DNA from: Actinomycetes bacterium | Lineage (GTDB): Bacteria > Actinomycetota > Actinomycetes > Mycobacteriales > Mycobacteriaceae | DNA: 64,000 bases | Direction: 5' to 3' | Assembly: GCA_023418505.1 (NCBI GenBank) | Contig: JAEZZR010000012.1 | Span: 1-64,000 of the forward strand | Shown: piece by piece, positions 33,650-42,609 of the stretch | Layout of the letters: the number at the start of each line of letters is the position of its first letter | Numbering within the stretch: the first letter of the stretch is position 1 | Position numbers and translations under genes: made by a program | Notes under the pieces: model-generated | Told to the model about the DNA's origin: nothing | Seen by the model: only the letters and a program-made list of their open reading frames with translations | Database searches by the model: none

Positions 33650-33699
33650 AAAAAAAGACCGGCCCTGGACCCCCGCAAAAGCGGGCAGCGGAACCGGTC
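33650..33699 (-). terminator. Rho-independent terminator of the fadE operon
   Basis: On the minus strand GACCGG pairs with CCGGTC (33694-33699 and 33657-33662) around an inner CCCGC/GCGGG hairpin, followed by seven T residues (A-run 33650-33656). It lies ~80 bp downstream of the last fadE gene and is a strong intrinsic terminator. Confidence 0.85.
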
Positions 33700-33778
33700 A
33701 TGTTGATAGTGAATGTAGCTGATACGAGCCCAGAACGGAATCACGCTGAACTCTCCTGCTACCTTTCACCTCCCCCTA

Positions 33779-34987
33779 CTACTTCAGCTGCTTGGAGGAT
33801 AGCCCCAAGGTACGGCGGGCTACCACGAGCTGCTGAATCTGCTGGGTACCTTCGAAGATGTCCAGAATCTTGGAGTCGCGGCTCCACTTCTCTAGCAGGT
33901 TGCGCTCGGAGTAACCGTAAGCGCCAGCAAGCTGAACTGCCTTCAAGGTGATTTCAGTGCCGACTCGGCCAGCCTTAGCCTTCGATGCCGATGCTTCCAG
34001 GGTGTTTGGCTGCTTGTTGTCTGCCATCCATGCGGCACGCAGTGCCAGCAGGTAGGCAGCTTCCCAGTCTGCTTCCATCTTCAGGTATTCAGCTGCGGCT
34101 GCGGACTGGGAATGTGCCGGACGATCGTAGTCGATGTCTACGCCAGCTTCTTCCAGGATGCGGCGCAGCTCTTCCAGCGCGGCACGCGAGCAACCAATGG
34201 CCATACCAGCCACCAGCGGACGCGTGTTATCGAAGGTAGCCATCGCGCCAGCGAAGGACTTCTTCACGTCAATTTCTGGCGAACCAAGCAGGTTCTCCTT
34301 TGGCACGCGCACATTATCCAGGCGCAATACGGCAGTATCCGAGGCCTTGATCCCCAGCTTGTGCTCTAGGCGCTCTACGGTAAAGCCCGGAGTGCCCTTC
34401 TTCACCAGGAAAGACTTGATCGCAGCGCGGCCCTTGGTCTTATCCAAAGTTGCCCAGACCACCACAGAGTCTGCGCGCTCACCGGAGGTCACGAAGATCT
34501 TCTCGCCGTTGATTACGTACTCGTCGCCATCAAGCTTCGCAGTGGTGGAAACGGCAGAAGAATCGGAACCGAAAGAAGGTTCGGTAATAGCCATGGCAGC
34601 CCAGGTCTTGCCAAAGGACTCCAGCTGTTCGTCGGTAGCTACTGCTGCCAACGCGGAGTTACCCAACCCCTGGTATGGCATGGAGAGGGTGAGTGCTACG
34701 TCGCCCCAGCACACCTCAATGACATTCAGCAGCGAAGCCATGTTGCCACCGTTGCGGACGCCGGCTTTCTTCTTCTTTTCGTCGCCACGTCCACCAGCTG
34801 CGCCAGAGAACGCACGGCCGCCTTCAGCCATGCCGTCCATCATGGAGGTCAGCGTGTCGAGCTCCTTGGGATAGGAGTGCTCCGCGACGTCGTACTTGCG
34901 GGAAATTGGGCGGAAGATTTCAGCAGCAGCCTGGTGCGACTGGTTGATTCCCGCCTTTAAGAACTTAGGGAGTTCGAGGTTAATCAT
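33779..34987 (-). CDS. Acyl-CoA dehydrogenase (FadE), catalytic-type partner
   Basis: FAD-dependent acyl-CoA dehydrogenase oxidising the alpha-beta bond of acyl-CoA. AMAITEPSFGSDSSAV (FAD/substrate loop), YVINGEKIFVTSG and the C-terminal LDIFEGTQQIQQLVVAR, with the Glu-Gly-Thr motif, are intact. 402 residues. Second gene of a two-gene operon, 33 bp after the other fadE, followed by a strong terminator. Such adjacent pairs often form alpha2beta2 enzymes in actinobacteria; substrate class (fatty acid or sterol side chain) is unknown. Confidence 0.92.
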   Translation of the reverse strand: MINLELPKFLKAGINQSHQAAAEIFRPISRKYDVAEHSYPKELDTLTSMMDGMAEGGRAFSGAAGGRGDEKKKKAGVRNGGNMASLLNVIEVCWGDVALTLSMPYQGLGNSALAAVATDEQLESFGKTWAAMAITEPSFGSDSSAVSTTAKLDGDEYVINGEKIFVTSGERADSVVVWATLDKTKGRAAIKSFLVKKGTPGFTVERLEHKLGIKASDTAVLRLDNVRVPKENLLGSPEIDVKKSFAGAMATFDNTRPLVAGMAIGCSRAALEELRRILEEAGVDIDYDRPAHSQSAAAAEYLKMEADWEAAYLLALRAAWMADNKQPNTLEASASKAKAGRVGTEITLKAVQLAGAYGYSERNLLEKWSRDSKILDIFEGTQQIQQLVVARRTLGLSSKQLK

Positions 34988-35020
34988 GATTCAATCCTCT
35001 TGAGTGTTGATAGCGGGTGT

Positions 35021-36430
35021 TTAGAGAACAACGATGCCTTCGGCAACACCAACGGCACGCATGTCGCGGTACCACCGCTCTACTGGGTGTTCCTTGGTGT
35101 AGCCGTGACCGCCGAGCAGCTGCACGCCGTCCGAGCCGATCTTCATGCCCTTTTCGGCAGCGTAGGTCTTTGCCAATCCAGCTTCCCGGGCAAAGCTACG
35201 TCCCTGATCCGCCCGCGAAGCGCCACGCAGCATGATCATGCGCAATCCGTCGAGCTCAATCTTGATGTCCGCCACCATGAATGCCACAGCCTGGCGGTGC
35301 GATACTGGCTCGCCGAATGCTTCACGCTCGTTTACATATGGAATCACGTAGTCCAGTACAGCTTGTGCGGTACCGCAGGCAAGAGCTGCCCATCCCAGAC
35401 GCGAACGACGCACTACGTCGCGGTAGGCTTCTTCCAAATCTTCCGGGGACTTATCAGCACCACCGAGGATGTTCTCCGCTGGTACGCGTACGTCTTCGAG
35501 AACTAGGCGTCCCAATGCTGCACCGCGCAAACCCATCGACGGATCAGCTTCCACATGCAGGCCTTCGGTATCCGATTCGATAATGACCAGCGCTGGCTTT
35601 CCGTCTAGCTCTACGCCTACGACGAACAACTCTGCTTCACCGGCATTTGGCACCATGGCCTTCACGCCGTTAACAACTACCTGATCGCCTTCCCGCTTCG
35701 CAGTGGTTTGAGGTGCAAGCGCATCGAAAAGCGGACGGGGCTCGTTCAAGCAGACTGCGGCTGCTGGGACATCTTCACCAGCGAACGACGGCAGGTAGGT
35801 CTTCTGCTGCGAGTCCGAACCATGCGCAGTGAGGGTAGCTGCCACACCGGCTGGTGCTAGCACGGCAACCGCCAAGCCCATGTCGCCATAAGCCAAGGCT
35901 TCAGCCACCAAAGCATTAGTAGTGGTGTCTTCGCCGGTAGCGATTCCGTCGTAAGCTTCTGGCACGTTAATCATGGTCACGCCGAGCTCGGCGGACTCTG
36001 CTAATAAGTTCGCTGGCGGTTTTGCTTCCGCATCACACTTTGCAGCGACATCACGCAGGCGGGACTCGGCGAATTTCTTCAGAGTCTCCACGATCATCTG
36101 CTGATCGTCGGTAGGCGTGAGATCAAACATCTTCTTCTGCTTGGCCTCGTCGGCTGCTGCCTGCGCTGCCTGAGCCTCTTCAGTCGGGCGCTGTGGCTTA
36201 CCTGTGCCCTTTACCTTCTTGAACTGGCGATTCGCAGCACCGAGGGTCTTGAAACCAGTCTTGGTGGATTCGAAAACAACCCGGTCGATCTTATCCGTTA
36301 AATTGCGCTTCTTAGCGAAATCCGAGTGGGCGATCGACGAAACAATTCGCATGGCCGCCCCAATTGCATCGCGGCCAGGATTGTTACGGCCAACGGTGGA
36401 ATCGTCACCGTTGTTCTTCTTGTCACTCAT
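35021..36430 (-). CDS. Acyl-CoA dehydrogenase-like protein (FadE), N-extended and C-shortened partner
   Basis: Same family as the downstream gene, with a ~100-residue polar N-terminal extension (TGKPQRPTEEAQAAQAAADEAKQ region). The acyl-CoA dehydrogenase core starts near FDLTPTDDQQMIVETLKKFAESRL. It retains MVPNAGEAELFVVG and the C-terminal HGYTKEHPVERWYRD. The ending (MRAVGVAEGIVVL) stops right after the Glu-Gly, about 15 residues earlier than usual, so part of the FAD/dimer contact tail is missing. Probable non-catalytic or modified subunit. A GlxR-type box lies 56 bp upstream. Confidence 0.87.
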   Translation of the reverse strand: MSDKKNNGDDSTVGRNNPGRDAIGAAMRIVSSIAHSDFAKKRNLTDKIDRVVFESTKTGFKTLGAANRQFKKVKGTGKPQRPTEEAQAAQAAADEAKQKKMFDLTPTDDQQMIVETLKKFAESRLRDVAAKCDAEAKPPANLLAESAELGVTMINVPEAYDGIATGEDTTTNALVAEALAYGDMGLAVAVLAPAGVAATLTAHGSDSQQKTYLPSFAGEDVPAAAVCLNEPRPLFDALAPQTTAKREGDQVVVNGVKAMVPNAGEAELFVVGVELDGKPALVIIESDTEGLHVEADPSMGLRGAALGRLVLEDVRVPAENILGGADKSPEDLEEAYRDVVRRSRLGWAALACGTAQAVLDYVIPYVNEREAFGEPVSHRQAVAFMVADIKIELDGLRMIMLRGASRADQGRSFAREAGLAKTYAAEKGMKIGSDGVQLLGGHGYTKEHPVERWYRDMRAVGVAEGIVVL

Positions 36431-36485
36431 GTTAGGTCATAGCCTTTCGAGTCTTATCTATTACCTTCATAACTATAAAACGATA

Positions 36486-36501
36486 CGTGACCGCTGTCAC
36501 A
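36486..36501. promoter_or_regulatory. CRP/GlxR-type operator of the fadE operon
   Basis: CGTGA-CCGCTG-TCACA matches the TGTGA-N6-TCACA consensus of cAMP-receptor regulators with one mismatch in the half-sites. It lies 56 bp upstream of the first fadE ATG, a position suitable for activation or repression by GlxR, a global cAMP-dependent regulator of corynebacteria. Confidence 0.6.
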
Positions 36502-36653
36502 TGAACGGTAGATAAAGCTCGAAATAACTTTCGAACCCTAACGGAGGTGGGTGCTAACGACGAAAACCAAAAAACCGCTGTAAAGAATGCGCTCTACAAC
36601 CCTTAGCCGGCCGGACAATACACTACCCAGCCCGAAAAGAAGCCGATTAGCAC

Positions 36654-37808
36654 CTATCGCTTTAGAGCCCTGACGAAGATATTGCCACCGAACGAGATCC
36701 AAGCGCATAGTGAGACCACAGCAAGAACCAAGCACGAGAAAAGAGCTGCTACTTCATTGCTAATGCCAACCTGGATCGGGATCGTCAGGATAATCGCGAA
36801 AGCTGCCCCTCCAATATTTCTAGTAGCTTGAATCGCACCGCTCGCTGCCGAAGCCGAGGCGTGCAGTTCATTCTTCAAAATCAGCAGTAACATAGTTAGC
36901 CCCGCGCCTACACCGATTGACACGATGGCGCCACCAGCTGACACAAACAGCGCAGATGGAAACATTGTGAAGATACAACCAATTGCAGACGCCAACCATG
37001 CGATAGGGATCCAACCCCAGAAAGACTTCAGTTTATTGACTAACAATGCGCCAATAGCAGTTCCAAGAAGCAGCGGAAGTATGAAAACCGAAATCTGCGC
37101 TGTGGTGAATAAATACTTTTCCTTCAGCAGCAGAGGGACGAAAGTCACGAGTGCAAAATAAACACCAGATAACAGTATTGAATGAATTAGTACTTTTTTT
37201 GCTTCTGGTAACCGCCAGATTTCACGCCACTTACTGCCATGAACACCATCGCCAGAGACTTTCGGAAGCGTAGACACAGCTAGGGCAAAGATGATTACCA
37301 TCAAACCACTAATCACCCAGAGTGAACCCCGCCATCCCAACGAGCCCGACACCAGTCCCCCAAGCGGAGCGCCGATTGCGATAGCTATAGATTGAGCTGC
37401 AGCCATAACACCAACGAAGTACCCAAACTGAGAACCTACGATTACGGATGCCACTTCCATTCCAGCTGGAACCAACCCAGCAGTCCCTATACCTTGCACA
37501 AGGCGACCAAAGAGAATTTCGAAACCATTATCTGATCCCGCTACCAGAGCAGTACCTAGGAGCCATATAATCATAGCGCTCGAATAAATAGTGCGGAGAT
37601 CAAACTTTTGTATTAATTTTACAGCGACTGGAATAAACAACGTAGAGGATGCGACATACACTCCAGTAATCCAGCCATACCATGCACTTGCATTAATATC
37701 GTGAGAAATTTTCGGTAGGCTCATCGTCAAAAGTGTTTGCATCAGTGCAGAGACCATTGTCCCAAATATAATAGCGGCTAAGGCGATGCGCTTATATATA
37801 GCATTCAT
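36654..37808 (-). CDS. MFS efflux transporter
   Basis: Major-facilitator protein of ~384 residues with about twelve hydrophobic segments. The drug-H+ antiporter style is seen in SALMQTLLTMSLPKISHDINAS, the loop GRLVQGIGTAG (motif after TM4) and a central hydrophilic loop near PKVSGDGVHGSKWREIW. Translation likely starts at ATG 37808; a TTG at 37820 is possible. Only ~15 bp after the phosphotransferase-like gene, so co-transcribed with it. Visibly AT-richer than flanking genes. A role in export of a small molecule, perhaps modified by the upstream enzyme, is inference. Confidence 0.88.
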   Translation of the reverse strand: MNAIYKRIALAAIIFGTMVSALMQTLLTMSLPKISHDINASAWYGWITGVYVASSTLFIPVAVKLIQKFDLRTIYSSAMIIWLLGTALVAGSDNGFEILFGRLVQGIGTAGLVPAGMEVASVIVGSQFGYFVGVMAAAQSIAIAIGAPLGGLVSGSLGWRGSLWVISGLMVIIFALAVSTLPKVSGDGVHGSKWREIWRLPEAKKVLIHSILLSGVYFALVTFVPLLLKEKYLFTTAQISVFILPLLLGTAIGALLVNKLKSFWGWIPIAWLASAIGCIFTMFPSALFVSAGGAIVSIGVGAGLTMLLLILKNELHASASAASGAIQATRNIGGAAFAIILTIPIQVGISNEVAALFSCLVLAVVSLCAWISFGGNIFVRALKR

Positions 37809-37823
37809 ATTATTGACCAACCA

Positions 37824-40271
37824 CTAATCAACAAAGCTGACTTGCCCACTTGTGCCATCAACCAAAATTCTATCCCCATTTTCAATATCTAGCGTTGCGG
37901 TTCCAGTACCTAGTACGGCAGGGATGCCGTACTCTCTGGCGACAATGGCAGCATGCGAAAGAGCCCCTCCGACATCTGCCACTACGCCCCCCGCAATACT
38001 GAATAGTGGCGTCCATGTAGGGTCAGTGAACGGGCAAACCAAGATTTCCCCCGACTTCAGCTGCGAGAACTCGGCTGCAGAACGAATTACCCGGGCTACT
38101 CCTACTACCTGGCCAGGACTTCCAGGGGTACCCGATATGGTTTTACAATCCCCATTCCCCTCGCTTCGGCTCCACCAAACAGCCTCCGCGCCCCCTCTCT
38201 TCGACCGTCGCCGATCGACCTTTTCCTGCAGTAATGGATTAGCCTCTCTAAGGGCTGTACGAACCTCTTCATAATACAGGAACTCTGCACAAGTTATAGT
38301 TCGAATGGAGCCGTTTTGTACCAGCCTTTCCGCAAATTCAGCCATCACCATCCGCCCAACTACAAACAGTTCTTCGAGTTCGTATAAGGATCCCTCGCGT
38401 CCAACGTGCAAGGCTCGGAGCTTCCGTACCGTCTTTTCCCAACAGCATTGAATTGGACGCGGAAGTGATTCTTTAACTAATTCAGCAGCTGAGTGTCTGT
38501 TACTCTCCGATCCAAGATCGGCTCTCAACACTACCGCTATCAATTCGAGAAATTGCTCTGGATTCTCCCGCCAGGAACAATTCGAGAATGGTAGATACAT
38601 TTTCGCCGTGCGGGCACCTCTATAGTCAAGAAATTCCCAGAGTTCCTTTATAAAATCTTCACCATCCGGGTTCTCGGTGATGCTATCAAGGACATCTCCA
38701 GGCGACGCTCTTAAGATAGAGGATTCTAAATTTTTCGAGCGAGCTGATTGCGCTAAAGTAGTTATTCCTGAAGAGATTTCGGATGTTACATAATCTAACT
38801 TATTATATAAGTCTTCGACTGAAACCTTGACACTTTGTCCAGACGCCTTAATTTGGAGATTTGCCACTGCCCTCCAAACCATCATCGGGGCAAGGTAAAA
38901 TAGGAAGCGATTACGCATCAGATAAGATGCTTCGGACAGAACATCCTGCAATAACTCATCAAGCTGATACGGATCCAAACATTTCGCGTCTCTGGCTCGA
39001 GTTACAAGGGAGTTTCTTCGGACGAGTATTTCGTTTTTCTCTGATGCCCAATCTCCTGGATCATGAGACATTCCTTTCCTGAATTGCATCGGAAACTTTG
39101 CCAAAGCTGATAGCGTTAGCTTCGGCGCCGCTGCGTTAACGCGAATCACACCGTCATCATCCCCAACTATCAACGATTCGGCACGGGGAGCACTAAGGCC
39201 TAGCTGGTTCATCATTTTCTGTACTGCATTCTGTAATGCATGTACCGCCACTAAATCAAGCGGGTATGGAGCTGGGTAATGCTCGATCAGATCATCTCGA
39301 AGAGCTCGCTCAATCCGATTACTTACCTCGCCATGAGCTTCTTGCTGAGTTACAACAGTGGTAATTGGGCGTGACTGAAGCAAATATAGCTCGTCATCTT
39401 TAAAAGCCCACTCAACATCTTGTGGGGATTCATAAAATCGCTCGACTTCGAGGCCTAATTTAACTAGCTTTGCAATATGAGAATCGCCTAAAGATAAGCA
39501 CTCTCTAAGCTCACGGGGAACCTCTGATACTTTTGTTCCCCCAGGCATCAGGTCAATACGAGTTTCTTTCGCTCCGACAGTAGAGGAAACAACCTCATGA
39601 TTGCTGCGGGATACCTCGAATATGTCTGGAGTAACTTGCGCCGATACAACACTCTCGCCGAGGCCATAAGAAGCGTTTAGCAGCATATGATCGTCATTGG
39701 CCATAGGATTTTGTGTAAATAGGACGCCGGCAACATCTGCTTCGATCATCTGTTGCACTACTACTGCTAAGGCTAGACCATCATTTTCAACCTTTTGCTT
39801 AGCTCTATATTCAACTGCCCGTTCACTCCAGAGCGATGCCCAACAATGACGTATTGCGTCCCACAGTTTATCAACACCTTGAATACCTAAAAGGCTATCC
39901 TGCTGTCCTGCAAAGCTAGCCTCCGCTAGGTCTTCGGCTGTGGCAGATGATCTTACGGCTACTACCGGTTCGCCTAAGTTTACGTATGCTTCTTCTACAG
40001 CTTGTTTCAGCTCATTTGGAATCTCGAGGTCGCGAATTAGCTGCTGTGCGTAGCAATAATTTCTCGCTTCAACAGCTTGAATAACCTGAGCGCTGATTTT
40101 CGATACCGCTAGGCGGTAGGCTTCCGTTCCAACCACAAACCCCGGCGGTACGGGCAAACCTGCGTTGAAACATTCGCCTAAATTTGCGCCCTTTCCTCCT
40201 GCGACATTGAGGTTTTTCACACCTAGCTGCTTGAACCAGTAGACGATAGGCAAATCATCAAATTTATTCAT
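37824..40271 (-). CDS. PEP-synthase-like swivelling phosphotransferase (rifampin-phosphotransferase architecture)
   Basis: 815 residues in three parts. Residues 1-~315 are an ATP-grasp nucleotide domain (VAGGKGANLGE, AVRSSATAEDLAEASFAGQQD, and VEWAFKDDELYLLQSRPIT). A divergent ~400-residue middle domain follows, then a C-terminal phosphohistidine domain with GGALSHAAIVAREYGIPAV. The PEP/pyruvate barrel of true PEP synthase is absent and the protein ends right after the His domain, the layout of rifampin phosphotransferase. The middle domain differs from Listeria Rph, so the acceptor may not be rifamycin. Starts 3 bp after the broken ThDP gene and precedes the MFS gene. AT-rich, probably acquired. 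Confidence 0.85.
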   Translation of the reverse strand: MNKFDDLPIVYWFKQLGVKNLNVAGGKGANLGECFNAGLPVPPGFVVGTEAYRLAVSKISAQVIQAVEARNYCYAQQLIRDLEIPNELKQAVEEAYVNLGEPVVAVRSSATAEDLAEASFAGQQDSLLGIQGVDKLWDAIRHCWASLWSERAVEYRAKQKVENDGLALAVVVQQMIEADVAGVLFTQNPMANDDHMLLNASYGLGESVVSAQVTPDIFEVSRSNHEVVSSTVGAKETRIDLMPGGTKVSEVPRELRECLSLGDSHIAKLVKLGLEVERFYESPQDVEWAFKDDELYLLQSRPITTVVTQQEAHGEVSNRIERALRDDLIEHYPAPYPLDLVAVHALQNAVQKMMNQLGLSAPRAESLIVGDDDGVIRVNAAAPKLTLSALAKFPMQFRKGMSHDPGDWASEKNEILVRRNSLVTRARDAKCLDPYQLDELLQDVLSEASYLMRNRFLFYLAPMMVWRAVANLQIKASGQSVKVSVEDLYNKLDYVTSEISSGITTLAQSARSKNLESSILRASPGDVLDSITENPDGEDFIKELWEFLDYRGARTAKMYLPFSNCSWRENPEQFLELIAVVLRADLGSESNRHSAAELVKESLPRPIQCCWEKTVRKLRALHVGREGSLYELEELFVVGRMVMAEFAERLVQNGSIRTITCAEFLYYEEVRTALREANPLLQEKVDRRRSKRGGAEAVWWSRSEGNGDCKTISGTPGSPGQVVGVARVIRSAAEFSQLKSGEILVCPFTDPTWTPLFSIAGGVVADVGGALSHAAIVAREYGIPAVLGTGTATLDIENGDRILVDGTSGQVSFVD

Positions 40272-40274
40272 TTC

Positions 40275-40953
40275 TCATTTTCCCCTCATTGAGCTGACTA
40301 ATCCCTGGACGGCAGTTTTCGCAGAAACATACCCTCTCTTACCTTGCTTCGACCACGCTAAAATCGCCGACGCGACACCCACGAGGCTTGGCCTTAGAGC
40401 CGGCATGGGAGGTTCATCTTTAGTACACCAAACATCTAATAGCAAGGGTCGTGGATGGTGAATAAAATCATCTAACGCATCATGGAGCTCGCGTTGCGTG
40501 GAAACTTTATGCCCGGCCCAACCGTGTGAATCTGCAAATTTGGCAAAATCCATACTTTTAAAGCCAGATTCGAACTCTGGCCAACCACAGATTTCCTGTT
40601 CGTACCTGATTGCGCCTAGCCCTCGGTTGTTTAAAACAACGCACAATACAGGTGATTTGCAAGTCTGTTCGATCGCATTCAGCGACATGCCCATGCCCCC
40701 ATCTCCAACCACAGCAACTGTAGGCAGCCCTGCCAGCTCCGCCTTCGCTATTGGCTACCATTGATACTAGGAAAATGCCTACCGAACCAGCGCCAATTGC
40801 CGGACACCAAGCATAACCAACGAGTTCGATTCCAAATGCATAGGCGAGCGCGCCGACCAAGCGCGTCCTTGAGTGCTCCAGCTGCCACACACTAGCAGTA
40901 GACTCCCTTATTTTTCGAAAGCGTGAGCAGTTAACACCAGTCACATCTAACAC
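40275..40953 (-). pseudogene. Remnant of a ThDP-dependent enzyme (acetolactate synthase/pyruvate oxidase-like), truncated and frameshifted
   Basis: The C-terminal ~145 residues, from VVGDGGMGMSLNAIEQT onward, carry the thiamine-diphosphate binding motif (GDGG...NNRGLG) and the typical ending. Upstream, the reading frame shifts near 40740: the frame with PIAKAELAGLPTVAVVGDGG hits a stop, and the neighbouring frame carries the preceding YAFGIELVGYAWCPAIGA segment. The N-terminal PYR and central domains are absent altogether. The stop lies 3 bp before the phosphotransferase start, so it was once the first gene of the operon. Unlikely to be functional. Confidence 0.75.
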
Positions 40954-41465
40954 TATGTCTCCCTCGATGCTGTGAGCCCGACTCTGAATCTATTATTATC
41001 ATTTGGAATCCAAATCATTGCAGTATCGATATGCGGTTACCCCACTCATATAGCTATTTTCACGTTTAAATAACAGGGTGTCGATCTATCCACTCAAAAG
41101 CAACTATGCTTGGCCGTCTTCTCTCCCGCTTCGTTTCTAATCATTCAGCTTGAGCTAAACCAACTGCTACTATGTTGCGAGTTGCTTCCATTTAATGCCT
41201 AATATGACGAACCGAAGAGGAATGCGACTTCACAACGCGGACCCGGCCTAGTCATCACTACGGCCCATGAGCTAGTACATTAACTTTCAAACTCATTTAT
41301 ACAAGACCTGCCAGATATATTCAGGAAAATTTCATCAAATTATCATTTTTATCTTATACGATTTTTAGTTAACCCTCCCCTTTTGCTCACTAGTTCTCTG
41401 GTTTTAATTCCGGATCCTATTTGAGTTCACCGGTACTCTCGAAAGGGTGCCCTGACCTGTAGAAA
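40954..41465. other. AT-rich stretch without recognisable genes
   Basis: About 510 bp with no open frame of note. Probably includes the lost 5' part of the ThDP gene and relic sequence between it and the IS remnant. No clear promoter, tRNA or long repeat is visible by eye. Confidence 0.6.
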
Positions 41466-41890
41466 ACCCCAATGTCCAAAAACGCACCCGCCGCACTCTA
41501 GAACAAATCATTCGCCTACTCCACGACGCCGACACTATGGCAGCCCAAGAGCATCCGCTCCGTATGCGGCGAACAGCTACCAGCAGCATCGAGTCACCCG
41601 TAGTGGCCAGCCGACCAAATCACGTATGGAGGATCGACTTTTCAGTTCCGCGTCACTGCTGATGGGAGGCCGTTGAAGATCGTGTCGACGATTGACGAAT
41701 ACACCCGTGAATCACTGGTTGACATAATCAAACGCACGATCACCGTGGAACAATGGATTTGTCGAATCATTCAACCGACGTCGTCGCTATGAGTGGCTTT
41801 CAACGCAATGTTTTCCCCTCGATGCTTGAAGCACGTGCTTTGATCAGAGGGCTTGACGAAGAGTATAAACTGCGTTGTCATCGTTTTCGA
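41466..41890 (+). mobile_element. Decayed IS3-family insertion sequence
   Basis: Fragments of both transposase frames remain. Near 41475 a frame gives KRTRRTLEQIIRLLHDADTM, like OrfA of IS3 elements. Near 41660-41750, FRVTADGRPLKIVSTIDEYT and RESLVDIIKRTITVEQ resemble the DDE domain of OrfB. Directly after comes GFVESFNRRRRYEWLS and, in another frame, MLEARALIRGLDEEYK, the C-terminal part. The middle of OrfB is deleted and several frameshifts are present; no terminal repeats were identified. Inactive remnant marking a site of past insertion. Confidence 0.72.
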
Positions 41891-41930
41891 TTGCTACATC
41901 TCACTACAATTCAAGAGCACAATTTTTCCG

Positions 41931-42512
41931 CTAAAACACCTTCGCACCAACACGACGTTTCGCATACAGGTAGTTCAGTGCTTTCAGGCTGACAGCAACA
42001 ACAGAAGCAATGAAGCCGACGATGCCCAAGTAATAAAGTGGTTCAGGGATCATTTCCCATAATCTGAGGTCGTAAATCTGGGAATTCAGTACTACCCCGC
42101 CATTCTCAGCATTCTGGCCTACCGCGCGCTCGACAACCAAGTCGAAACAGTATCCGATAACCGCGCTCCAAAGCACAAACCAACCGCCTGCAAACAGCAA
42201 CTTCAGAGCCGTGTCACCGATCAAGATTCCGTCCGGAATCGAACCCTTATCCGCAAAGCGCCGAATATTTGTATCCCTCAGCAAGAAGTGCCCCACAGGC
42301 ACATAAATAATCAAAGCAACCAAATAGAGACCTACAAACAACACCCAGTCGATCGCACTTAATAGCTGGATTGCATCTGGGAAAAAGTGAAGATCAGGCA
42401 CATAGCCCAAATATTTCAACGCTAGAGGTTCTGCTAGCCCTAAGCCGAGAAATATACCTAAAATTCCCGCACATATACTGCTAGCCAGCCACGCAATACT
42501 TACTCTCTTCAC
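41931..42512 (-). CDS. Small multi-pass membrane protein, unknown
   Basis: 193 residues with about four to five hydrophobic helices (IAWLASSICAGILGIFLGLG, WVLFVGLYLVALIIYVPVG, FAGGWFVLWSAVIGYCF and YYLGIVGFIASVVAVSL). No domain recognised. GTG start at 42512 with AGGGG 7 nt upstream. Its 3' end lies against the IS remnant, and its codon use is AT-leaning relative to lysS, so it is probably part of the accessory segment. Confidence 0.7.
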   Translation of the reverse strand: MKRVSIAWLASSICAGILGIFLGLGLAEPLALKYLGYVPDLHFFPDAIQLLSAIDWVLFVGLYLVALIIYVPVGHFLLRDTNIRRFADKGSIPDGILIGDTALKLLFAGGWFVLWSAVIGYCFDLVVERAVGQNAENGGVVLNSQIYDLRLWEMIPEPLYYLGIVGFIASVVAVSLKALNYLYAKRRVGAKVF

Positions 42513-42609
42513 AACTTACCCCTGAAAGGATAGGCCACCCTACTTAATCATGAGGCTAGCCACCTTCCAGGGGATGCAAAAGCAGTACCGGGTGTGATCT
42601 ACAGCACTA

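Noticed and set aside
33534..33778. HicA toxin gene after the HicB-like gene
   Set aside because: No open frame with HicA features; the region holds a palindrome and a terminator for the opposite strand.
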